From Candidatus Latescibacterota bacterium (GTDB taxonomy: Bacteria > Latescibacterota > UBA2968): a stretch of DNA of 39,692 bases. The stretch spans positions 1 to 39,692 of the forward strand of contig JAJEAX010000113.1 in the NCBI GenBank assembly GCA_022822565.1. Direction: 5' to 3'. The notes beneath the pieces are model-generated. The model had not been told where the DNA came from, made no database searches, and worked only from the letters and a program-made list of their open reading frames with translations. Shown here piece after piece: positions 1 to 8,334 of the stretch (position 1 is the stretch's first letter; each line of letters starts with the position of its first letter). The position numbers were made by a program, and so were the translations under genes.

Positions 1-423
1 AACAAGTGAAATTTCCGGAGCTTTCTCACATCGGATAAAAAAATCAACAGGTTTAATTGACGAAAGTGATGAAAGCAATTCTAATCGCCCGATACTGCGC
101 TCATGTGCATTATGCGAACAGCGAAGTTCTAAAGTTTCATCCGCATCAAGACTATATGGCAATTCGATATTGCTGTGGGTGATCTCAAAACCCTCAGCCT
201 TTAACTCCTGAATTTCTATGGGATTGACGCCCTCGTTTTTGACCTTCAGTGTGATGGGTATTCCAGAAAAAATTGTCCAGGGGGCACCTCCCAGATCTTT
301 ATCCGGATCGGGCGTGACTGTTAGTTTTGCTAACTGATACGCACACCCTCCACAGAAAATATCTTTGGGAGAAATATGCCAGTAACATCTGGGACATACT
401 TGTGTGTTGCCTGTTGAGTTCAT
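1..423 (-). CDS. Zinc-ribbon protein with probable beta-sandwich (Ig/CARDB-like) domain, partial (runs off left edge)
   Basis: Manual reverse-strand translation from ATG at 423 is open to base 1: MNSTGNTQVCPRCYWHISPKDIFCGGCAYQLAKLTVTPDPDKDLGGAPWTIFSGIPITLKVKNEGVNPIEIQELKAEGFEI... CPRC...CGGC ribbon; not in ORF track because it has no stop in the window; starts 22 bp after the tubulin-like CDS stop. Confidence 0.75.
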   Translation of the reverse strand, partial: MNSTGNTQVCPRCYWHISPKDIFCGGCAYQLAKLTVTPDPDKDLGGAPWTIFSGIPITLKVKNEGVNPIEIQELKAEGFEITHSNIELPYSLDADETLELRCSHNAHERSIGRLELLSSLSSIKPVDFFIRCEKAPEISLV

Positions 424-445
424 TTTGAAACGCACCCTCATAAAA

Positions 446-3400
446 TCATTTCATCACATAGATATCATCATTACAGAATTGATCCCGATACGACAAAGGA
501 GTAGCAAATGTACCGATCTCATTCCTCAATTTTTCCAATTTCTCATCCAATATGGCTTCGCTCAAGTTGAATTGTTTAAGCGCCTGATCGTAATCGCTAT
601 GGTAGGACGTCTCCAGCAAAATCCGGAAGGTGTGATCTGCGGAGATATCCCTACTCCCCACGCGAATCTGAGTACTGGGAAATACCTTGCTGAGCAGCCA
701 ACTTTTTAGCGCAAGCCGCTGAATAAAACACTCATCCCGATTTTCTCTACGCCACTGGTCTTCCATTGTGCGGATCGCAATATCCAGGCGGTCTTTAGCG
801 TCTGATTTGTTTCCTATCATTAACCGTGCACGCTCGAGATTGTGACCGTATCTATCTAAATCCTCAATACCTCGCAGTATAAACGGACGGTGAAATCCTT
901 TCCTGATATCTTGATCATATTTGACTATGTCCATAATTAGCCCATTGATCAGAGAACTCTGTGCATTGATCAGTGCTCGAACTTCTCCATCATTTTGGGG
1001 CGGTAGAATATCGGCAAATTCAACATAGTTTTCGATCATGTGGCGTCGATACACGTTGATAGCATTTGCCTCGATATTTGCCCTGTAATCGCGGTATAGA
1101 TCGAATATATTTCCGATAGATAAAATGGGAAATGCCACCCATTGATTCACAAAAACAATAGCGTCGGGGTTGTGTTCTGTCGCTTGATATGGATCTCCTT
1201 GATGTGGAGAAGCAACCCTATGGACTCGAGAGAGCCAATTATTATCTATACTTCCGACGCCGATACGGTTATCGGAGATATTTTCTAGACCAGGCAAGAC
1301 CATACTTGTCTTGGAAATACGTGGTGCAGCTATCTGGCTTCGCTTAACAATTTCATCCTGCTCCTGATAATGATTGCGTAACTCCTCAGTGGCATGAATG
1401 TCAGTTTTGAAATCTCTAAAAATCTCAAATGTATATTTATCAATAGTCCTGCGAACTACATCCCAATTGCGAGGGGAATGCCCCCTGTTGGCAGACCGAT
1501 TGAATATCTCTCGGGTACCTGCCTTTATGGTGTCGATGTCTTCGCCCTGTGCCGTAGCGATATTGGCAAATAGGGATTTGGCTTCAGAGCGGAAATATTT
1601 TGCCAGACCCCCTCGACAGAGATGCGGTAAATCAGGTTCCGGCCATCTTTTGACCTGTCGGAGATGGTCTTGAATTTCTTCGGAATAGTTCAAGTCAGGT
1701 GTGAGGTTCAGGTTTCTTTCTCCCGTTACGCGCTGAATATATGCCTGATGGATGTCTAAAAAACCTCTGGACATTTCCTGCAGGTTCTCACGGAAGTGTT
1801 CAATCTGTGCTTGCAGGCCACTCACTTTTATGCTGTTCTTGCCATCATCTCCGATGACCTTTGCACGACTTCCCAGTTGGCTGATGATTCTTTCCACCAA
1901 ATCGCCGAGGAATCGGGCAGCATCCTTGCGAAAACGTTTCCGCACCCAATCGGAGAGTTCCCGCTCAATCGTCTCGACCTGATAGCGAAGATTCTTAGTG
2001 ATCAGTTGAGCATCCTTGCGAAAAGCCTCTGCTTTTTTGCCTTCGTAATAACGCACCGCTATCTTTTTTGTTTGCCAGGCCGGAACGAGCTCTTCAGCTT
2101 CTTTTAACCTCTGTTCAAAAAGATGAAAGTCTTCCGAAAGCTCAATATTGATAGCGGTGATTTTAGGATCTTCCATCGGTTCATTAGCCAACCGGTTCAA
2201 ATCTCGAAGCACAGATGCTAATTCCTCTTTGCTGTATTCTAAGAACTTTTCGACATAGTTGGGACCGCGCTCTAAAGGATTGCAGAGCATGTCAATACAA
2301 TAATCTTCTACTCTGTCTTCCAGATCTGGAATCAATTGATATACACTTTCGCGGATCTGTTTAATATCTTCTCCTTTAATTGTTCCTTCCTCTTTGAGCT
2401 TTTCAGCCACCGTCTGCTGTATTTCAAGTTTTATACTTTCAACTTTTGACCTGGCTTCTGCAACCTGTCTTTCGAGGACCGCAACATCCTGAGCTTCGGG
2501 TGCTTTCAGAATGCTTTGTTGAAGGTCGGTAAAAACCGGTCTCAAAATCTCATTTATGGCATGATCGGCAAGCGTAAAGTCTGCACCGGGACGGTTTAAG
2601 GCACGGTTGATGAGCTGGTCTGTGGTGAGCTCGATCTGTTCCAGATGAGGTCGCACATCGGCGGTAGAAAACCCAGATGGAACCTCATTTTTTGCTGCGA
2701 TTATAAAATCTACCAAGTGCTGTGCGAATTTATTTGAAGCAGCGTTGGCGAGACGCGGCTGGTTGATCTCTACTTGAGAGAGACCAAATGAGGCATATCG
2801 GCATGGGAAGTACTGGACATAATTGTCGCTTTTATACGTCACAACTTCCTGTAAAAATTGCTCCATATTGGAACGAGTACTGCGCTTGTCCATCGCAAAA
2901 CGGGTATCTTCGAAATCGAGCAACAGAAATTCAGCGATCATCTGGAATACATCAGTAAAATCTGCAATGCGGACCCCGGCAAGATTGCTATCATCAAATA
3001 AATATACCGTTGAAAACGGAGGTGCTTCAACTTCGTGCTCCATCTCATCCCACTTAAATTTATGTTTAGTAGAATGAGCAACATCCGCACCTTGTATATC
3101 AAAGTGAGGCTGCATGTAGTGTTCGAGTTCTTTAAGGGCGGCAAAACCATTGGCCCGTGTCGTCTGTCGTTTTCCCGGAACCCAATCAAAAACAGAGGGT
3201 AGCACCAGGTAGGCTGTACTGACAGCATTTGGGAAAAGGTCTCGGCACAGGAATCCCATGTCGATAAAGGAGCCAGAACCGGTACCTCCAGCAATGGATG
3301 TGACGAGCACGATTTCCAGATCGTTGGGATCAGCATCGTATTGGGGAAATAGTTTCTTCATCTCGCTTTCGGCTTCTTGGCTTCGAACGTGATTGACCTT

Positions 3401-3874
3401 TCTTTGTATTTCCTCTCGGAGTTTTTTGTAGTGATGAAAAAAGGCCAATCGGCCACATGGTCGATTCTGTCCAGCCCCCTGTGTAATAGATGTCGAGTTA
3501 ATATTGTCGAGTGCTTTAGGAAACCAAGACCAGATATGAGGATACATACCTTTGTTGTTGCGGTATCCCTCGAGTTCTCGGGGCATAACTCTACCGTCTA
3601 CCATTTCACCAGCAGAAAAGTCTATTCTCCGATCCAGAAGATCTGTTTCATTCTCCATAATATCAATATTTCGGATGTCGGTATCAAACCAGAGGTACTC
3701 CATCACGGGTAAACCGACCATCCTGTATTTTTCATAAAACATTCGACGAAGACGCCGCAAAACTTCCTTACCAGTGCCCCCAAGACCGATCAGAACAGTT
3801 GGCCTGATGCTGACCCGGCCTTCTCCTCGCTGTGCTCCGCCAAGGCGTTCTGCCGTAGCATTTGATTCCATCAT
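446..3874 (-). CDS. Tubulin-like (Tubulin_2 / FtsZ-like family) protein with long coiled-coil C-terminal region
   Basis: N-terminal VLIGLGGTGKEVLRRLRRMF nucleotide-binding loop and the tubulin/FtsZ-type signature VTSIAGGTGSGSFIDMGFLCRD; long charged helical C-terminal part. Confidence 0.85.
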   Translation of the reverse strand: MMESNATAERLGGAQRGEGRVSIRPTVLIGLGGTGKEVLRRLRRMFYEKYRMVGLPVMEYLWFDTDIRNIDIMENETDLLDRRIDFSAGEMVDGRVMPRELEGYRNNKGMYPHIWSWFPKALDNINSTSITQGAGQNRPCGRLAFFHHYKKLREEIQRKVNHVRSQEAESEMKKLFPQYDADPNDLEIVLVTSIAGGTGSGSFIDMGFLCRDLFPNAVSTAYLVLPSVFDWVPGKRQTTRANGFAALKELEHYMQPHFDIQGADVAHSTKHKFKWDEMEHEVEAPPFSTVYLFDDSNLAGVRIADFTDVFQMIAEFLLLDFEDTRFAMDKRSTRSNMEQFLQEVVTYKSDNYVQYFPCRYASFGLSQVEINQPRLANAASNKFAQHLVDFIIAAKNEVPSGFSTADVRPHLEQIELTTDQLINRALNRPGADFTLADHAINEILRPVFTDLQQSILKAPEAQDVAVLERQVAEARSKVESIKLEIQQTVAEKLKEEGTIKGEDIKQIRESVYQLIPDLEDRVEDYCIDMLCNPLERGPNYVEKFLEYSKEELASVLRDLNRLANEPMEDPKITAINIELSEDFHLFEQRLKEAEELVPAWQTKKIAVRYYEGKKAEAFRKDAQLITKNLRYQVETIERELSDWVRKRFRKDAARFLGDLVERIISQLGSRAKVIGDDGKNSIKVSGLQAQIEHFRENLQEMSRGFLDIHQAYIQRVTGERNLNLTPDLNYSEEIQDHLRQVKRWPEPDLPHLCRGGLAKYFRSEAKSLFANIATAQGEDIDTIKAGTREIFNRSANRGHSPRNWDVVRRTIDKYTFEIFRDFKTDIHATEELRNHYQEQDEIVKRSQIAAPRISKTSMVLPGLENISDNRIGVGSIDNNWLSRVHRVASPHQGDPYQATEHNPDAIVFVNQWVAFPILSIGNIFDLYRDYRANIEANAINVYRRHMIENYVEFADILPPQNDGEVRALINAQSSLINGLIMDIVKYDQDIRKGFHRPFILRGIEDLDRYGHNLERARLMIGNKSDAKDRLDIAIRTMEDQWRRENRDECFIQRLALKSWLLSKVFPSTQIRVGSRDISADHTFRILLETSYHSDYDQALKQFNLSEAILDEKLEKLRNEIGTFATPLSYRDQFCNDDIYVMK

Positions 3875-3901
3875 GGTTTTACTCCCAAAAGTTTGGTTAT
3901 C

Positions 3902-4936
3902 TCAGTTTTTACGAGGCTGAGAACGTGTCAGAAAAACGGCGATTAAAAAGACCAGAACACCACCAAAGAAAGACCCCCAGAACAGAGTGCTCGCATAATT
4001 GGTCTGCCAATCCAGCAGATAATCCAAATACCCGCTAAGAAAAAAGACAATGGTCAACGCACTCCCCACACCCGTAATCACAGCAGAAAGCCCAAAAGCC
4101 TGAGAAGGACGCCGATCGTGATTTCTGATGAGGATAGGGAAAACCACAAAGGTGGATAACACATAGATACCAATGATAATGACCACCAGCAACACCCACC
4201 TGAGAGAATCGTCAAAAATAAATGCTCTGGATCGCGACCTATCGGCAGGAGGCTCCATACCTGGAACAACCTTATCCTCATAATCCGATTTGCCCAATAA
4301 AGGTCTGGCTTCATCTATTGCCACAGCGTAATTGAGATTTTGGGCACGTCTGGCCGTATCCTGTTTGGTAAATGTTACAATGCCTACCACCTCTCCTTGT
4401 TCATTAAATAACGGCCCTCCACTATTACCAGGTGAGATGGGTGCCGTGGTCTGAACAACCTTGTATCCATCCTGATTTCGTATCTGCGATATGATGCCAT
4501 CGGTGACAGAAAACTCCTCGCCTAAGGGATTGCCAATCACGACCACGGGATCGCCGGGTTTTACCCCTGCCACTGTCCCCAGACGCGCTTGATGTAGGGT
4601 TTGTCCACCCAGATCGGCCTTCACAAGCGCGAGATCTTTGTGCTCATCTTTTGCCACAATAGCCACGATAGGCATCCATTCGGCTCCCTGTACGCGCACC
4701 CATCCTTCTCGAATACCTTTGATAACATGCCAGTTGGTCAGAAAATAGCCTTTTGCACCATCAATAGCTACTCCCGATCCCTGACTCTGACTCTTTGCGC
4801 CATCTATTTCAACAACCACAAAAGCCACAGCAGGGCCTTCCTCCTCAGCAATCCGCGAAGCAGTGTTATTACTTGTCCCCCCACAACCCCACAGGACCAA
4901 TAGAAAAATTATACCCGCAAGATGTGATATCATCAC
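3902..4936 (-). CDS. HtrA/DegP-like trypsin-fold serine protease, lipoprotein signal, C-terminal TM helices
   Basis: FLLVLWGCGG lipobox-like N-terminus; catalytic triad context TNWHV (His), KDLALVK (Asp), SPGNSGGPL (Ser); C-terminal hydrophobic segments WVLLVVIIIGIYVLSTFVVFPILI, AVITGVGSALTIVFFLSGYL, FWGSFFGGVLVFLIAVFL. Confidence 0.85.
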   Translation of the reverse strand: MMISHLAGIIFLLVLWGCGGTSNNTASRIAEEEGPAVAFVVVEIDGAKSQSQGSGVAIDGAKGYFLTNWHVIKGIREGWVRVQGAEWMPIVAIVAKDEHKDLALVKADLGGQTLHQARLGTVAGVKPGDPVVVIGNPLGEEFSVTDGIISQIRNQDGYKVVQTTAPISPGNSGGPLFNEQGEVVGIVTFTKQDTARRAQNLNYAVAIDEARPLLGKSDYEDKVVPGMEPPADRSRSRAFIFDDSLRWVLLVVIIIGIYVLSTFVVFPILIRNHDRRPSQAFGLSAVITGVGSALTIVFFLSGYLDYLLDWQTNYASTLFWGSFFGGVLVFLIAVFLTRSQPRKN

Positions 4937-4948
4937 ATACTCTCCTAT

Positions 4949-6628
4949 TTAAAACCGTGCAGCCCAACGTTCAAAAGTCACCGACATATCGCCTTTTTTT
5001 AATATCAGAGCTTTATCAGGCTCTAACAACAGCTTGACATCTTTGTGTTCTTCTTCATCTTCCTCTACTGTTGCGTTCAATTCTTCCAACATATCATTAC
5101 CTAAAGCATCTTCCACTATAACATCCTCATCTGGACGGAAAGCGAACTGAAAAATAGTGTCTCGTTTGATATTTCCCAAACTGATTTTGTCGCCTGCTGC
5201 ATTTGATATTTTCAGATCAATTTGCTTGCTCATAGGCCCTAAGCGAAGCCGTTCGGTATGATCCTGAACTTGATTCAGGCTGTCTGTAACCCGATACCTC
5301 AAAGGGTAGAATATTATCCAAACGATTGTAAGAATCGCGCCTATTACGACGAGAAGGAGCGCGATCCAGGCGATCCAGGGACCTTGAAGAGGTGTGATTT
5401 GCAATTCGCCAGAGATCGTACCCCCTATCGGCACGACAGTTGCAGGCTGCTGATGGAGGTACTGGATAATGTCAGCAGGTGTATAGATGCGGTTTAACAC
5501 CCCCGGCTGGTCGGTGAAGTACCGCGCATTGTAAGCCTCTGTCATGCGAAATGAATTGGGCGGAATTTCTATGGACACCGCGAAGTAATAGTCTGCTGGC
5601 ACGAGACCAATACGAGCAAGGTTCAAGTAATCCCAAAAATTTTGATGGTCTGGACGAAAAGGACCAAAGTGTATCAGACACGTATAGACAGAGGTATGCT
5701 GCGCGTCAGACATCAGGGTATCTACAAGTGATGGGGGACTCACCCCACCGTAGTGATACGATCTACGCCCCAATAAAATGCGGTCCTGCGGCTTGCGGGC
5801 ATGCACCTGCGGGGGTTGGACTCTAAATTCCGATCCCGTGGGTTCAATGTTAATATGGCTGAGCCGCGACTGTAGTGTAAAATTAAAACGCAGTCGGCTT
5901 TTTTCACTAATTTCCGCCACTATCGGCCTGATCAAACCGGGAGTTAAAATAATGGTATCATCAATCGGCTTCATCACCATCGGCTCCATACCTCCGTTCT
6001 GCAAGGATGTGACGAGGTGCTCATATTGGGAGCGATATTGCGGCTGTGTGAGAAACAGATAAAGGACAAAACCTTTCATTCCCTTGTAGTAGAGCCGACC
6101 ATCGGAACGAATCCGGATTTCAGCATCGGGATTCATGCTTTGCAGTTCACTATGTCCTTTATCTGGAAGGGGATTAAACAAAACTCCGTCAAACATCCGC
6201 TTAAGGGGAATAGCCCGTAATACTTTGATCGTATCGCGGTTAAAACAAGCATAAAGTGCTCTGGCATCGAGATCGCTGGCTGCCTGAACATTATCTGTGA
6301 GCATCATCACAATCGGTGCCCTGTCATATCCCGTATTAAATGCCGCTTCAAGATTGGTATATCCACCCCATGTCTTTGTCTTTTGGAAACTTTCGGCATC
6401 ATGCCAAGTTACTGTATCTGGCCGGGTTGAAACAAAAAAGACCGTCTCTGAGGGCATGCTCTTCTGTTCACACACCTTTTTCAGGATATTGACCAGAATA
6501 TCGAGTTCCTTGCTGTTGTCGAAACCAGTCATAGAACCGGAACCATCAATCTGTATGCTTACTCTCTGGGCATATACCAATGATGCCTGTGCAAACAGTA
6601 GGCCAAATATGATAATAAAATACGCCAC
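4949..6628 (-). CDS. VWA-domain protein with signal peptide and a single C-terminal TM helix
   Basis: N-terminal hydrophobic signal MAYFIIIFGLLFAQASLVYA; MIDAS-type DGSGS (IQIDGSGSMTGF), GGYTNLEAAF Thr and VMMLTDN; TM WIAWIALLLVVIGAILTIVWIIFYPL. Confidence 0.8.
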   Translation of the reverse strand: MAYFIIIFGLLFAQASLVYAQRVSIQIDGSGSMTGFDNSKELDILVNILKKVCEQKSMPSETVFFVSTRPDTVTWHDAESFQKTKTWGGYTNLEAAFNTGYDRAPIVMMLTDNVQAASDLDARALYACFNRDTIKVLRAIPLKRMFDGVLFNPLPDKGHSELQSMNPDAEIRIRSDGRLYYKGMKGFVLYLFLTQPQYRSQYEHLVTSLQNGGMEPMVMKPIDDTIILTPGLIRPIVAEISEKSRLRFNFTLQSRLSHINIEPTGSEFRVQPPQVHARKPQDRILLGRRSYHYGGVSPPSLVDTLMSDAQHTSVYTCLIHFGPFRPDHQNFWDYLNLARIGLVPADYYFAVSIEIPPNSFRMTEAYNARYFTDQPGVLNRIYTPADIIQYLHQQPATVVPIGGTISGELQITPLQGPWIAWIALLLVVIGAILTIVWIIFYPLRYRVTDSLNQVQDHTERLRLGPMSKQIDLKISNAAGDKISLGNIKRDTIFQFAFRPDEDVIVEDALGNDMLEELNATVEEDEEEHKDVKLLLEPDKALILKKGDMSVTFERWAARF

Positions 6629-6631
6629 TGT

Positions 6632-7879
6632 CTAAGCCTCTCTATCCCCATTGAGAGGATAACAGTACAGCATTGTGGAATTTTCTTCTCTCATCAAGAC
6701 ATATACACTATGCCCAAAACCTGCTGTTGCAGTCATTGGTGTCAGACCCATCTTGAGCGACCAGAAACGCGGACGAGAAATGCCATTGTTGCGGTCAAAA
6801 TGAAACAGGGCCACGAGAGGCAAACCACCAGGGTCTTCATTATCTTGAAAGCCCGCAACAAGATTGCCAAAAGAGCTACACATGTCTGTCTGACTCATGA
6901 AAGCTGGATACTCTCTATCAACACTGCCGTTCAAAGGATCTACTAAATTGATGCTGTCAGATGTGATCACGGCGAACCAGTCCTGTCCGTCAATGTCTAT
7001 GGTGTGAAGGGCTGTCGCCTGGAGATCGGGTATGGTATCTGTAATGGGTTCGAGATTATCCTGAGTAAAAGAAATTATCCTGACATCGCCATTCTCCTGT
7101 CTGATTGCTAAGTAATGACGACCCGCACGGTTTGATACTATCCAATGATTCTTGCCGCTATCTAAAAACCCTTCATAAGGCTCCGAGACATCTTCATCTG
7201 TCAACAAGGCCATTTGATTCTTACCTACAAGGGCCACCAAAAAATTCTCGCCTTGCAGTGGAACCAGAGTTTCAACTTCAAATCGCGTCTCTATTTCTGA
7301 AAGGTTGTAAGCCGTTTCCTCGCCTTCTGTCCAAAAATTGCTTATGGATGGTATATCACCTGTTTTAATTTTTTTGCTCTCTTTGTCAATGACGAACAAA
7401 CGGTTTTTGAACAGCCAAAATTTGTGTACATTCTCGGCATAAGGTCGCCACTTTGTATTCCTCGCCATATATTCGTCCCTAAGCGCAGACACCGGAAAGA
7501 CATAGAGAGTACCCGGAGTGTTCAGGGCATATACCCACCACTGGTCAAAACAAACTTGGACGATTCCCCCGATGATGCGGGAAAGAAAAAAAGGTATGCC
7601 TTCGCGGAGAGGATTGGGAAAAACTACCATATTTCCAGTAGTCTTCTCGACAACCAATGCAACGCCAAATATGTTCAAGAGCAAATCAGGATTCCCTCTA
7701 AGCGGAACCATGTGTTCCTCGGGCGGATAGCTTTCTGCGGGAGCTATGGGTGCTGCAATAAGGGTTGCTTTATCTGCGAGACTGCCACATTGAGAGCAAA
7801 AATTGGCGAGCGGTGGGTTGTTTTCAGCACCACACGCATTACATTTCCAGGTGTTTTTTATCCAATTCCATCTGACCAT
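6632..7879 (-). CDS. Zinc-ribbon protein with probable beta-propeller-like region
   Basis: WKCNACGAENNPPLANFCSQCG double-CxxC ribbon at N-terminus followed by repetitive beta-rich sequence; 3-bp gap to the VWA CDS. Confidence 0.65.
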   Translation of the reverse strand: MVRWNWIKNTWKCNACGAENNPPLANFCSQCGSLADKATLIAAPIAPAESYPPEEHMVPLRGNPDLLLNIFGVALVVEKTTGNMVVFPNPLREGIPFFLSRIIGGIVQVCFDQWWVYALNTPGTLYVFPVSALRDEYMARNTKWRPYAENVHKFWLFKNRLFVIDKESKKIKTGDIPSISNFWTEGEETAYNLSEIETRFEVETLVPLQGENFLVALVGKNQMALLTDEDVSEPYEGFLDSGKNHWIVSNRAGRHYLAIRQENGDVRIISFTQDNLEPITDTIPDLQATALHTIDIDGQDWFAVITSDSINLVDPLNGSVDREYPAFMSQTDMCSSFGNLVAGFQDNEDPGGLPLVALFHFDRNNGISRPRFWSLKMGLTPMTATAGFGHSVYVLMREENSTMLYCYPLNGDREA

Positions 7880-7914
7880 CGTATTATCCCAAGAAGCCAG
7901 GTGAGTTTTCTAAT

Positions 7915-7949
7915 GGTAAAACATTTTACCCTACGTCTAATACTGTCAA
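7915..7949 (-). promoter_or_regulatory. Putative promoter/operator of the tubulin-like/VWA operon
   Basis: Minus strand TTGACA (7944-7949) and TAAAAT (7923-7928), spacer 15 (short), overlapped by perfect inverted repeat ggtaaaa-ca-ttttacc (7915-7930). Confidence 0.35.
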
Positions 7950-8081
7950 TAAAAATCAGTTTGTGACTTGTAGCAATACAAAAATTAAAGCCCCATTGCT
8001 AATGCCAAGAAATGATTGAAGGGCAATTTCGTCATATACCAATCATAAAAGTTCATTTGAATCCGTTCTTCTCAACCCAAA

Positions 8082-8118
8082 AAAAATCCCCAGTTGCCCT
8101 GTAGAACCGGAGATTTTT
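8082..8118 (-). terminator. Putative rho-independent terminator of the minus-strand AlbA_2 gene / 51-aa ORF unit
   Basis: Minus-strand RNA AAAAAUCUCCGGU...ACUGGGGAUUUUU pairs fully with two G-U wobbles and ends in a U-run. Confidence 0.5.
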
Positions 8119-8175
8119 TGTTTTCAACTTGTTGTGTGGTGGTAGGCTTAGCCCTGCACTGATTCTTCCCCTCGG

Positions 8176-8331
8176 TTAGATTGACATTCGCACGGCCTGG
8201 ATTTCGCGGTTTACCTCTTCTAAATCCATCTTATCAAGACCATTTTCAACCGATTGCTTTTGCAGTTCATCAACAGCTTGAATCGCACGCACACGACGGA
8301 AAGTTGCCAGGGTGTCCTCTCTATTAGCCAT
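8176..8331 (-). CDS. Small hypothetical protein (51 aa), antitoxin-like tail
   Basis: MANREDTLATFRRVRAIQAVDELQKQSVENGLDKMDLEEVNREIQAVRMSI; starts 3 bp after the stop of the upstream AlbA_2 gene; not in ORF track (too short). Confidence 0.5.
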   Translation of the reverse strand: MANREDTLATFRRVRAIQAVDELQKQSVENGLDKMDLEEVNREIQAVRMSI

Positions 8332-8334
8332 ACG

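Noticed and set aside
2938-3336. 132-aa minus-strand ORF
   Set aside because: Out-of-frame overlap within the well-supported tubulin-like CDS.
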